DNA from: Methanobrevibacter sp.
Lineage (GTDB): Archaea; Methanobacteriota; Methanobacteria; Methanobacteriales; Methanobacteriaceae
Direction of reading: 5' to 3'
Assembly (NCBI RefSeq): GCF_017427765.1
Contig: NZ_JAFRSC010000026.1
Coordinates: 62,001-126,000, forward strand
DNA length: 64,000 nt
Below the pieces are notes generated by a model. The model was not told the DNA's origin, ran no database searches, and worked only from the letters and a program-made list of their open reading frames with translations. A program made the position numbers and the translations under genes. This document shows, piece by piece, positions 49,283-57,612 of this stretch. Numbering within the stretch: position 1 is the first letter of the stretch; the number at the start of each line of letters is the position of its first letter.

Positions 49283-50089
49283 CTAATTGCCACCTTTTGA
49301 CTCTTGGTCCTGTAAACTTTCAGTAAGTGCAATTAAAGGATGTTTATCATCATCAATGATTTCAATGTCATCAAATGTGTATATTCCTGCTTTATCGGCG
49401 GTTTTTTCCATTCCCAATCTGATGTCTTGGCCCAAATCAATGACATATGAATCAACAGTTTCATAGCCTCTCTGCGCTGATGCAACTGCTCTGTGATGTC
49501 CGTCAACTAAAATCCATCTGTCTCCGGTTTTAACCACAATTGCCGGTTCGGCCAGTCCTTTTTCTAATTCGTAAGCTCTGCCTTCCAGTTCATCGGCATA
49601 AACTCTGTCCTGGGTTGGTCTTAGTTTATCGGTTTCAACAGCAATGTGTTTTAAAGTAGTTTTGATGCCGTATAATTGTTCTAAAGTTCTTTTGAAGTAT
49701 TCTACTTTATTTGGTGTTGATCTTTCAATATGTGACCTTACCATATCTGTGTTGGTAATAATTCCGACTAACTCTCCTTCTCCGTTTACAACAGGCATGC
49801 GTGAAATTCCTCGTCTGAACATTACTCTTGATGCATCATTAATGGATAGATCCTGATTAGCAACAACCAATTTGGTGGTCATGATTCCGTCAACTGTTTC
49901 TGTCCATGGTTTAGCTACGATATCGAATGCAGTTACCATTCCCACTAATTTATTGTCTTTAACAACAGGATAACTGTTGTGGTGGCTCTCTTTCATTAAA
50001 TTGATGATTTCATCAGTTTTTGTATTGGGAGATACACTGATAACATTTTTTGTCATGTAATATTTTACATAGGATTTCTTTTCAGCCAT
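49283..50089 (-). CDS. CBS-pair protein with ParB/SerK-like domain
   Basis: 268 residues. Two CBS motifs (about 8-60 and 65-125: YMTKNVISVSP, NSYPVVKDNKLVGMVT, SRMPVVNGEGELVGIIT) form a Bateman domain that usually binds adenine nucleotides. A ParB/sulfiredoxin-fold domain follows with ILVDGHHRAVASAQRG near residue 200. The DGHHR line is also the hallmark of archaeal ADP-dependent free serine kinase (SerK), so kinase activity is possible; ParB-type partition is less likely. A GAGGT site precedes the ATG, 10 bp after gatB, and the gene is joined to hisE, so it may be part of an amino-acid operon. Confidence 0.75.
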   Translation of the reverse strand: MAEKKSYVKYYMTKNVISVSPNTKTDEIINLMKESHHNSYPVVKDNKLVGMVTAFDIVAKPWTETVDGIMTTKLVVANQDLSINDASRVMFRRGISRMPVVNGEGELVGIITNTDMVRSHIERSTPNKVEYFKRTLEQLYGIKTTLKHIAVETDKLRPTQDRVYADELEGRAYELEKGLAEPAIVVKTGDRWILVDGHHRAVASAQRGYETVDSYVIDLGQDIRLGMEKTADKAGIYTFDDIEIIDDDKHPLIALTESLQDQESKGGN

Positions 50090-50099
50090 TGTTCAACCT

Positions 50100-51458
50100 C
50101 TATTCGATATTTTCTTTTAGGAGTTTAACAGTTTCTCCAGGATCTGCTTTTCCTCTGGTCAATCTCATGACTTGTCCTACCAAAAAGTTTATTGAAGCTT
50201 TTTGACCATTTAAGTAGTCATCTACAGCTTTAGGATTTTCATCGATAGCCTGTTTTACAGCAGCTAAAATTTCATCATCTTTAACAACGCCCAATAATCC
50301 CATTTCTTCTGCAATGGCTTTTGGTGATTTTTCATTGTTCGGCATCTGTTCGATGATTCTCTGACCTGCCTTAACAGTAATCTCTTTGTTTTGAATCATG
50401 TTGAATAATTCAATCAAATCATTTGCTTTAATTTCACTGTCGGCAAAGTCTAATTTGTTATATGATAAAACTCTTTTTAGCTCGTCTCTCATCCATTTAC
50501 CTGCAAAAATAGGATCAATTTCTTTTACAACTTCTTCATAAGCAATAGCTAAATCAATTTCTGAAGTTAAAACTTTTGCAGTTTCATCATCAACTTTGTA
50601 TTCGCTGACAAATCTTTTCACTTTGTTGTGAGGAGCTTCAGGCATCACGTCCAAAACTTTTTCGATTGTTTCATCTAAAATTTCCATTGGTGGTAAGTCA
50701 GGATCGGTAATGAATCTGTAATCATCAGCATCTTCTTTAAATCTCATGTGTTTGGTGGATCCGGTTTTACCATTGTCGATATATGCACGTGTCTCCTGTT
50801 TGATAACTCCGCCTCTTTTAACAGTATTTTTCTGTCTGATGAGTTCGAAATTCAAAGCTTTGTATGCACTTTTAATGGAGTTGATGTTTTTCATCTCTAC
50901 TCTGTTTCCACCGTTGATGGATATATTTACATCTGCTCTCATTGTTCCTTCACCACGAGCGGCTCCACTATACTGTAAAACACGGATTAACTCTTTTAAG
51001 AAGTTTCTTGCTTCTTCCGGAGATTTGATATCCGGTTCGGTAACAATTTCAACAAGTGGAATTCCTGAACGGTTGAAGTTGACAATACCTAAATCTGGTT
51101 TGTATTGGCCAGGGTCTTCTTCAACGTGGATTTCTCTAATTCTGATTCCGTTTAATTCCCCTTGGATTCCGATAGGTACGGAGGTTCTCTGATAGCCTGA
51201 AGGCAAATCCGGATAATCATAGTGTTTTCTCATAAAGTATGTAACACCTTGGTCAATTTCACAGTTTAACATTAATGCAATCATTAAAGCATTTTCCAAT
51301 GCTTTTTCGTTTGTAGGATGTGGTTTAGCACCCGGCTGGTTTAAACAAACTGGACAGATGTTTGTATTTGCCGGTGCGTCCTGATAATTTGTAGGACAAT
51401 CACAGAATAATTTTGATTCGGTTTCTAATTGTACGTGGATTTCAAGTCCACACATCAT
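50100..51458 (-). CDS. gatB: Aspartyl/glutamyl-tRNA amidotransferase subunit B
   Basis: 452 residues from ATG 51458; probably 458 from ATT 51476 (see ribosome site). The catalytic cradle domain shows CGLEIHVQLETESKLFCDC, CPVCLNQPGAKP (zinc Cys pairs), RKHYDYPDLPSGYQRTS, EDPGQYKPD and GEGTMRADVN. A helical and YqeY-like tail (about 300-452) binds tRNA. GatB phosphorylates Asp-tRNA(Asn) or Glu-tRNA(Gln) and transfers ammonia supplied by GatA. gatA and gatC are not next to it. First gene of a likely gatB-CBS-hisE transcript. Confidence 0.95.
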   Translation of the reverse strand: MMCGLEIHVQLETESKLFCDCPTNYQDAPANTNICPVCLNQPGAKPHPTNEKALENALMIALMLNCEIDQGVTYFMRKHYDYPDLPSGYQRTSVPIGIQGELNGIRIREIHVEEDPGQYKPDLGIVNFNRSGIPLVEIVTEPDIKSPEEARNFLKELIRVLQYSGAARGEGTMRADVNISINGGNRVEMKNINSIKSAYKALNFELIRQKNTVKRGGVIKQETRAYIDNGKTGSTKHMRFKEDADDYRFITDPDLPPMEILDETIEKVLDVMPEAPHNKVKRFVSEYKVDDETAKVLTSEIDLAIAYEEVVKEIDPIFAGKWMRDELKRVLSYNKLDFADSEIKANDLIELFNMIQNKEITVKAGQRIIEQMPNNEKSPKAIAEEMGLLGVVKDDEILAAVKQAIDENPKAVDDYLNGQKASINFLVGQVMRLTRGKADPGETVKLLKENIE

Positions 51459-51473
51459 ATCGACATCGTCACT

Positions 51474-51488
51474 AATAGTAATTCCTCC
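51474..51488 (-). promoter_or_regulatory. Ribosome binding site pointing to an ATT start codon for gatB
   Basis: On the minus strand GGAGG (complement of 51484-51488) is followed after 7 nt by ATT (complement of 51474-51476), then AGT GAC GAT GTC GAT ATG ATG in frame. The first ATG (51458) is 25 nt from this site. The short extra peptide SDDVDM would precede the conserved MCGLEIH. Confidence 0.45.
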
Positions 51489-51583
51489 AATTGGATAATT
51501 TTTATATTATAATAATATTTATTTTATGTAATTTATAAAGATTTTCGAAAAGTAGGTGATTTAATTATAAAATGGTGTTTGGT

Positions 51584-52564
51584 TTAATATTTATTTTTCA
51601 GTGATTCTTTAACATAACGTTTAATAAACTTGTCCAAATCTGGTGAAACTTCACTTTTTTGAGGACCTAGCATGTTTTTATCAGTAAATGTGCCTTTCAA
51701 ATCACGTCCCGCCCATTTGACCTCTTCTTCAACTCTTTTTCCATATTTTGTTCCAAACATTTTGAATAATGGGAATTTGGTGATTCCATTGGCTCCGCTT
51801 AAAATTAGAATTCCGATATTCGCCAGATTGTCTATCCAGGTTCCGCATATTATCTCTATGTCTGGAAATGCCAATCTCACTTGGGCCACAACTTGGGCAT
51901 AGTAAAGTGAGGCAGGCTGTGATGAGTTTGCATAGACTGTTTCCTTGTGAGGATTTAGGGAATAAAATATTATGCGGTCTATCTTGTGGTCTTTGATATA
52001 GTCTATAATATAATTAACGTCATCCAGTGTCTCGCCAAGGCCTAAAATTATGGTGATTGCCTTTTTAAAGCCCAAATCTCCGGCAACATCTAACATATTG
52101 CTGATATCATCTAACTTTTTGGACGGACATACTCTTTCATGAATCTGTGGATTGGCTACTTCAACAGCCCCGGTTATTCCTTTAATTTCAGAACCATATT
52201 CTCCTAACTCATCGGTTATGCCGGTGTTTAGCCAAACTCCATCTCCTGTAATGTTTTTGATGGTTGTAGCTATTTCTTTAATTTCTTGGGTGGTAAATGA
52301 TTCATATCCTCCAGATAAAAACTCAATATTCCAGTCTAGGCGTCTGCACATTTCCGCTTCTGCATAAATGTTGTAAATGTTTCTTCTGGCTTTTGTCGGA
52401 TCTTTGATTTTATTTTTTTGTGTTGACATATAACAGAATGCACAGTCTCCCTTGTCACACCACCAGGATAGAAACACCGCTCTTTCAAGGGTTATCAAGT
52501 TTCCATGCTTATTTAAAGTTGTTTTATTAGCTTTTTTAATTAGGTCGAATATGTCTAAATCCAT
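51584..52564 (-). CDS. Radical SAM protein, biotin-synthase-like, variant cluster motif
   Basis: 326 residues. The iron-sulfur motif near residue 36 is CDKGDCAFC, that is CX4CX2C rather than the usual CX3CX2C. Downstream are LSGGYES (the GGE-like SAM motif), WLNTGI, GAVEVANPQIHERVCPSKK and TIILGLGETLDD, all consistent with a BioB-like TIM barrel. The C-terminal part IICGTWIDNLANIGILILSGANGITKFP resembles the biotin-synthase end domain. The reaction is unknown; biotin synthase itself is unlikely because of the changed motif. It is transcribed alone and may be leaderless. Confidence 0.8.
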   Translation of the reverse strand: MDLDIFDLIKKANKTTLNKHGNLITLERAVFLSWWCDKGDCAFCYMSTQKNKIKDPTKARRNIYNIYAEAEMCRRLDWNIEFLSGGYESFTTQEIKEIATTIKNITGDGVWLNTGITDELGEYGSEIKGITGAVEVANPQIHERVCPSKKLDDISNMLDVAGDLGFKKAITIILGLGETLDDVNYIIDYIKDHKIDRIIFYSLNPHKETVYANSSQPASLYYAQVVAQVRLAFPDIEIICGTWIDNLANIGILILSGANGITKFPLFKMFGTKYGKRVEEEVKWAGRDLKGTFTDKNMLGPQKSEVSPDLDKFIKRYVKESLKNKY

Positions 52565-52654
52565 ATTTTAATATAAGTTTCTTAAAGTTTATATATTAGT
52601 TCATAATAAATTATTTTATAGAATTTTATTATTTTACAATAATTTTCCAAAAAA

Positions 52655-52671
52655 CCAAAAGGTTTATATAG
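52655..52671 (+). promoter_or_regulatory. BRE/TATA promoter of the tRNA cluster
   Basis: CCAAAAG followed by GTTTATATAG is a good BRE plus TATA pair, about 90 bases before the first tRNA, so the tRNAs may be co-transcribed. Confidence 0.45.
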
Positions 52672-52758
52672 TATCCAAATAATAATTATTATTACTGTTT
52701 AAAGTCTTTTGATTTTTAATCATGGGTTTTATTTGGTTAAGTTAGATGGTGTTCTTAT

Positions 52759-52831
<73 letters not shown>

Positions 52832-52836
52832 CTTTT

Positions 52837-52910
52837 GGGCCTATAGCTTAGCCAGGTAGAGCGTCCGGCTCATAACCGGAAGGTCATGGGTTCAAACCCC
52901 ATTGGGCCCA
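52837..52910 (+). tRNA. tRNA with CAT anticodon (elongator Met, or Ile2)
   Basis: The acceptor GGGCCTA/TGGGCCC (one G-U), anticodon stem TCCGG/CCGGA with loop CTCATAA, and T-arm ATGGG-TTCAAAC-CCCAT give 74 nt. The anticodon stem lacks the three G-C pairs of initiator tRNA, so it is elongator Met or the lysidine/agmatidine-type Ile tRNA; sequence alone does not settle which. Confidence 0.88.
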
Positions 52911-52940
52911 TGTTAATTAAAACTTTATTTGTATTTGTAT

Positions 52941-53018
<78 letters not shown>

Positions 53019-53074
53019 TTAAAAATTTGTTAAGATTTTTTATGGTTTCTATGTATCCTTTGTTTTTTTCATAA

Positions 53075-53157
53075 GCGGGGGTGCCCGAGAGGCCAAAGGG
53101 GACAGGCTTAGGACCTGTTGACGCAGGTCTTCCAGGGTTCGAATCCCTGCTCCCGCA
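53075..53157 (+). tRNA. tRNA-Leu (TAG)
   Basis: Class II tRNA of 83 nt with acceptor GCGGGGG/CTCCCGC (one G-U), anticodon loop CTTAGGA (TAG), a long variable arm (TTGACGCAGGTCTTC region) and T-arm CAGGG-TTCGAAT-CCCTG. Discriminator A. Confidence 0.94.
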
Positions 53158-53186
53158 CTTTAACAATTTTTATTTAATCTATCAAT

Positions 53187-53263
<77 letters not shown>

Positions 53264-53351
53264 TAATAAAACTGTTTTTCTTATTACTTTTCAAATGCTC
53301 TCACATTTTTTTTAAATACTATTAAAATTATATTATTTATTGAGTGTTATT

Positions 53352-53762
53352 ATGGCTAAAAAAGGGTCTGCTGAAGAAAGGGATTTGGTACATAAACTTT
53401 GGGATAGGAATTTTGCCGCAATGAGGGCTCCTGCATCTGGCGGTGCTACTAAAAATCCGTTGCCTGATGTTGTTGCTGGAAACGGTAAAATTTATCTTGC
53501 AATTGAAGTTAAAACAACCACCAAAGATAAAGTTTACATTGATGAGGCTCAAATTTCTGATTTGTGCAATTTTTCTGAAATATTTGGTGCTAAAGCATAT
53601 ATTGGAGTTAGGTTTAAATATACAAAATGGCTTTTTTTAGAACCGGTAAATACTCCCAGAACCAGAAATGGTAATTATAAGGTAGAAAAGGATTATGCTT
53701 TGGAAAAAGGTTTGGAAATTGACGAAATAGCAGGTATCGATAAACAGATGAAATTTGACTAA
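53352..53762 (+). CDS. hjc: Archaeal Holliday junction resolvase Hjc
   Basis: 136 residues from ATG 53352, the first Met before the conserved KKGSAEERDLVHKLW. The nuclease core shows RAPASGG, PDVVAGNGK and IYLAIEVKTT, the E-x-D-ExK pattern of the Hjc/PD-(D/E)XK family, then VYIDEAQISDLCNFSEIFGAKAYIGVRF. It cuts four-way DNA junctions during recombination and repair as a dimer. It stands alone between tRNA-His and tRNA-Trp with short flanks, and a TATA-like stretch lies about 25 bases before the ATG, so it is probably leaderless. Confidence 0.93.
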   Translation: MAKKGSAEERDLVHKLWDRNFAAMRAPASGGATKNPLPDVVAGNGKIYLAIEVKTTTKDKVYIDEAQISDLCNFSEIFGAKAYIGVRFKYTKWLFLEPVNTPRTRNGNYKVEKDYALEKGLEIDEIAGIDKQMKFD

Positions 53763-53812
53763 ATGCTAACATTTAAATATTATCAAAATATATTTATTAT
53801 AGTATATTGTAT

Positions 53813-53960
53813 GGGGCTATAGTGTAACCTGGCATCATCTGGGACTCCAGTTGTCTTTGAAGAAATATACGCGTAACTGAACAGTATCCGTTGTGATGAT
53901 CAATTGGAGTACTGAGACAAGAGAAATCCCAGGATCGGGGTTCAAATCCCTGTGGCCTCA
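53813..53960 (+). tRNA. tRNA-Trp (CCA) with box C/D intron
   Basis: The exons give a 73-nt tRNA: acceptor GGGGCTA/TGGCCTC (G-U pairs), anticodon stem TGGGA/TCCCA, loop CTCCAG|A with CCA at 53847-53849, and T-arm CGGGG-TTCAAAT-CCCTG. The intron is about 75 nt (near 53851-53925). Its ends pair (TTGTC with GACAA), and CTC/GAG with bulges forms a relaxed bulge-helix-bulge site. Exact cut sites may differ by one or two bases. Confidence 0.92.
53851..53925 (+). ncRNA. Intron-encoded box C/D guide RNA for tRNA-Trp C34
   Basis: Inside the intron are a degenerate box C (TTGAAGA near 53858), box D' CTGA (53877-53880), a perfect C' box GTGATGA (53893-53899) and box D CTGA (53912-53915) with a 12-nt spacer. 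CAATTGGAGT before box D pairs with ACTCCAGTTG across the exon-intron border (10 bp, one G-U). The fifth base from box D faces C34. This matches the known euryarchaeal mechanism described in Haloferax. Confidence 0.8.
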
Positions 53961-54069
53961 CTTTTTATTTTAAAACTTTTTTTGGCAATTTCAATATTTT
54001 TAAAATTAGAGTATTATTTCTATAAATGCCAGATATTAAAAATAAAAAAAGAGAAGTTGTAGTCAACCT

Positions 54070-55824
54070 CTAAAATAATTCACTTTCTTCTAATTTTTCT
54101 TCAAAGTACTTTGAAGCTTTATCCGCTTTTTCTTTAATTAATACTGCAACAATAACAGTAACAATACCTATAGCTAGAAGAATAATCAATGCAGGAATAT
54201 AATTCGCCCAAACAACACCAAGCTGCGCTTCACGGATTAAGCTGATTGCGTATGTCATTGGCATAAATGGATATAATGTTTGGAAAAACTTATGCATGAT
54301 TTCGATTGGATAGATTCCTCCGGTTGCAGATATCTGAAGTACTAAAAGAATTACCGCAATACCCTTTCCAACAGTTCCGACTGCAGATATTATTGAATAT
54401 ATTAAAATCATAAACACTGCCGATACCAGAATTGCCGATGATATAAATAATGCATAATTAGTTATATAAACACCTAAAAGATGAGCTCCAATTATTGTTA
54501 CGCACGCCTGAAGTATGCTCAGTATTATATAAATCAAAAGCTTTCCGGAATACATTTCAAACGGAGAATATTTGGTTCCGGCACTTGATTTCGGTTCAAT
54601 CATTACGCAGGTAATCAGTGCACCAACCCACATGGATAATACGAGATAGAATGGGGCTACATTGGATCCGTAATCAGGAACTGAAAATACTTCGTGTCTG
54701 TCTAATTTGACAGGTGAATAGAAATAGTCTCCAAGTATTGTTTCATTGATTCCGGTTAATTCCCCAAGCATATTTGCAGTTGACCCCAGTGATCCTGCTG
54801 CGGTAAATAATGCTTGCGCTGCGGAGTTTCCAAGTAACTCGGCACCTGCAGCAAGGCTCAATGAACCTTCTGCGAGCTCAACTGAACCGCCGGCTAAAGT
54901 ACTTGCTCCTCCAGCTAACTCACTAGCTCCATCGGCTAATTGGGATGAACCTTCAGCAACTTTTCCGCTTCCTTTTGCAAGTTCGGAGCTGCTTTCAACA
55001 TACTCTTTTACAGGTCCTTCAGGTATTAAGGATGAATCAACTGCAGCATCCAATTCTTCTGAACCCTGTTGAACTTGACTTGCTCCCTGTTTGACTGATT
55101 CAGAACCTTTTTGAAGCTGGCTTGCTCCATCCGTAACTTGGCTTGCACCATCTTCGACTTGGTTTACTCCTGATGCCACCTGTCCTGCACCGGATGAAAC
55201 CTGCGATGCACCTGATTGAAGCTGGCTTGCTCCGCCTGATAACTGACTTGCACCTGAAGCAAGACCTTCTTGCAATTCTCCAAGTTTTCCATATGCTGCA
55301 AGGTTAATGATTTCAACAATTTTGGCATTAAGAGCAGTATAAACCGCATTTGCACCGGAATCTGTTAATTTTGTAGCCACTGGGTTGGATTTTACATTGA
55401 CGAGATATTCAAGTTTTGCCTGTTGTGGGTCGTCACCTGTAATTGAAACGACATTTTCACTCAGGTTTTTTGGTATTATTATGCCCGAATAATATTTTCC
55501 CGTGTAAACTCCGTCCCGCAGGTCATCTTCCGTTGTAAATGTCCAGTTAAACTTGTCATTTTTCTTCAAATCCTTGACAAGTTCATTTCCGACATTTAAT
55601 TTTTCACCGTCTACTGTTGCACCTTCATCAAGATTGGCTATTGCGAATTGAACTTCACCGGTATTTCCATAAGGATCCCAGCATGCCTGGATATTTAGAA
55701 GAGCGTAAAGTGAAGGTAAAATTATAATTCCAATTAACACGATTGTTACAATAGGGTTGGAAAACACAGATTTAAAATCGTTTTTCATTATCTCTGCAAT
55801 CATGCCGATATCTTTTCTACTCAT
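54070..55824 (-). CDS. YhgE/Pip-type ABC-2 membrane protein
   Basis: 584 residues. One membrane helix near the N-terminus (about 22-42) is followed by an outer domain (QACWDPYGNTGEVQFAIANLDEG) typical of YhgE/Pip. A region rich in Gly, Ser, Ala and Gln follows, built on heptads of the GASQLQSGASQV type (about 195-330), probably a long coiled coil. Five or six helices of an ABC-2 permease-like domain close the protein (about 375-570), with GGIYPIEIMHKFFQTLYPFMPMTYAI. Relatives include the phage infection protein Pip and type VII-associated YhgE; the role in archaea is unknown. A GAGGT site precedes the ATG. Confidence 0.85.
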   Translation of the reverse strand: MSRKDIGMIAEIMKNDFKSVFSNPIVTIVLIGIIILPSLYALLNIQACWDPYGNTGEVQFAIANLDEGATVDGEKLNVGNELVKDLKKNDKFNWTFTTEDDLRDGVYTGKYYSGIIIPKNLSENVVSITGDDPQQAKLEYLVNVKSNPVATKLTDSGANAVYTALNAKIVEIINLAAYGKLGELQEGLASGASQLSGGASQLQSGASQVSSGAGQVASGVNQVEDGASQVTDGASQLQKGSESVKQGASQVQQGSEELDAAVDSSLIPEGPVKEYVESSSELAKGSGKVAEGSSQLADGASELAGGASTLAGGSVELAEGSLSLAAGAELLGNSAAQALFTAAGSLGSTANMLGELTGINETILGDYFYSPVKLDRHEVFSVPDYGSNVAPFYLVLSMWVGALITCVMIEPKSSAGTKYSPFEMYSGKLLIYIILSILQACVTIIGAHLLGVYITNYALFISSAILVSAVFMILIYSIISAVGTVGKGIAVILLVLQISATGGIYPIEIMHKFFQTLYPFMPMTYAISLIREAQLGVVWANYIPALIILLAIGIVTVIVAVLIKEKADKASKYFEEKLEESELF

Positions 55825-56109
55825 TTCAAACCTCTTATTTCATTTAAAACAAAGTATTATGAAATTTTAAATGGTAATGTTTAATATTTATTACTGGTTA
55901 TAGGATAAATTTCCTTATAAATTCTAAAAAATATTAATTTGATTTTACAATCAAATATTTCCCATTTAAACTTACATTATTATGTTTTATGTTAAATAAT
56001 ATAAAAGTATATTGTATTGTTCATTTTGATTCGAGGTAATTATTTTCAAAACAAATAAATATTAAAATTTAATAAACTATTTATAATATAGTAAAAATGG
56101 AGTTAAAAC

Positions 56110-57576
56110 ATGAAGTTTAAAAATATGATTCTTGTTTTATCATTAATGCTTTGTATTCTATTTAGCATTTCTTCTGTTGCGGCTAGTGATGTTAACGATA
56201 CTGTAGTCTCCAGCAGTGTCAGTGATGCAGAAGTTATAAGTATTGATGAAAATCAAGTCAGTAATGAAGTTATTGGTAAAAGCAATAATGGAGATTTCAC
56301 CGAACTGCAGGTTAAGATTATAATGGCTTCAGAAGGAGATACAATAAATCTCGATAAGGATTACTCTTTTAATACTGATTCAAATATCACTACTGGAGTT
56401 TTCATTAATAAAAATTTAACCATTAATGGTAATGGCCATACTATTGATGGAATGTCCAAATCTAGAATTTTCAACATACTCTATGGTTTAAAGGACAATA
56501 ATCATGTTGTATTAAAAAATATAGTATTTAAAAACGGTTTTGCTAAGATTTATGGTGGCGCAATATTGAATTTTGCAGATCTGGTTGTTGATAACTGTCA
56601 ATTCATAAATAATTATGCAGACACTGCTGGTGGGGCAATAAATTCTTTAGGTTCACTAAATCTGAAAAATTCCAAATTCGATAAGAATGTCGCCAGAGGT
56701 GATGCAGGAGCTGTTTTCTCACTAAATCTTGTTAGAGGAAATGACCTTTTCAAATCTTTAAATACTACCGATGAGCTAACAGTCATGCTTAATGTTATGA
56801 TGGATAAGGCATTTTCACATGGTAAGGATTACATATCCAATTGTGTATTCACCAACAACGTAGCTAACGGTAATGGCGGAGGCGCAGTATATGCATTTTC
56901 CCATATAGACATTAAATCTTCCACATTCAATTCAAATAAGGCCGGTGAAAAAGGAGCTGCTGTATATGGATGTAAGGATCTCTTTATAAAGAATTCAAAT
57001 TTCAATAAAAATAAAGTGGGAATGTATGGTGGTGCAGTTTATTTCAAATGCCATGAAATGACCGGACATTATGAAAATGGACGCTGGGTTTCTTCTGTTA
57101 AATATTATTCTAATTTAATTGAAAACTCAGTGTTTGCAGATAATGTTGCAGGTGAGAGAGGTGGAGCAATATATGGATTTAAATCATCAGCTTCTGATAA
57201 ACATGCTGCAAAAGCGGTCAAATGTACTTTCAGTGACAATAAAGCACCTAACGGTAAAGACATATATGGTGGGACCGTAAGCAAATGTATTTATAAAAAT
57301 ACAAAAATTACTATCAATACTGTAACTATTAAAAAATCAGCTAAAAAGCTTGTTTTAACAGCCACACTTAAAAAAGGTTCCTCACCACTTAAAAACAAAC
57401 AAGTCACATTCAAATTCAATGGCAAAACCTACAAAGTTAAAACTAATTCAAAAGGAATTGCAAAATGGACTATTAATAAGAATGTGCTTAAAAAACTTAA
57501 AGTGGGCAAAAAAATTACCTATCAGGTTAGTTACGGTAGCTTTACTGCTAAAAAAACTGCAAAAGTGAAAAAGTAA
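56110..57576 (+). CDS. Small adhesin-like protein
   Basis: 488 residues. Start: ATG with GGAG 7 nt upstream. The signal peptide (1-25) ends near VAA-SD. Residues about 60-395 form a beta-helix with polymorphic-membrane-protein type repeats (GGAILNF, GGAINSLG, GGGAVYAF, GGAVYF, GGAIYGF), each before a short NN/DNxA turn. A C-terminal Ig-like domain (about 405-488) of the KKLVLTATLKKGSSPLKNK type, with KVKTNSKGIAKW, is shared in style with the other adhesins but is not the 198-codon tail. There is no membrane anchor. It is transcribed divergently from the YhgE-like gene and ends at a strong terminator. Confidence 0.82.
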   Translation: MKFKNMILVLSLMLCILFSISSVAASDVNDTVVSSSVSDAEVISIDENQVSNEVIGKSNNGDFTELQVKIIMASEGDTINLDKDYSFNTDSNITTGVFINKNLTINGNGHTIDGMSKSRIFNILYGLKDNNHVVLKNIVFKNGFAKIYGGAILNFADLVVDNCQFINNYADTAGGAINSLGSLNLKNSKFDKNVARGDAGAVFSLNLVRGNDLFKSLNTTDELTVMLNVMMDKAFSHGKDYISNCVFTNNVANGNGGGAVYAFSHIDIKSSTFNSNKAGEKGAAVYGCKDLFIKNSNFNKNKVGMYGGAVYFKCHEMTGHYENGRWVSSVKYYSNLIENSVFADNVAGERGGAIYGFKSSASDKHAAKAVKCTFSDNKAPNGKDIYGGTVSKCIYKNTKITINTVTIKKSAKKLVLTATLKKGSSPLKNKQVTFKFNGKTYKVKTNSKGIAKWTINKNVLKKLKVGKKITYQVSYGSFTAKKTAKVKK

Positions 57577-57612
57577 ATGCTTTGGCATTTACTTCATATT
57601 ATTTTTTTTTAA
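57571..57612 (+). terminator. Strong terminator overlapping the small adhesin stop codon
   Basis: AAGTAAATGC (57571-57580) pairs perfectly with GCATTTACTT (57585-57594) over a TTTG loop, then CATATTATTTTTTTTT. The TAA stop lies in the left arm. Confidence 0.7.

Noticed and set aside
49283-50089. Calling the CBS-ParB gene a chromosome partition protein
   Set aside because: There is no HTH DNA-binding region and no parS-like sites; the DGHHR line and CBS pair fit a metabolic or SerK-like role better.
51584-52564. Calling the radical SAM gene bioB
   Set aside because: The CX3CX2C motif is changed to CX4CX2C and no biotin genes are nearby, so biotin synthase is not supported.
56034-56065. GAGGT followed by a short frame upstream of the small adhesin gene
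   Set aside because: The frame would encode only about seven residues before a stop and needs a non-ATG start; no conservation can be judged from one sequence.
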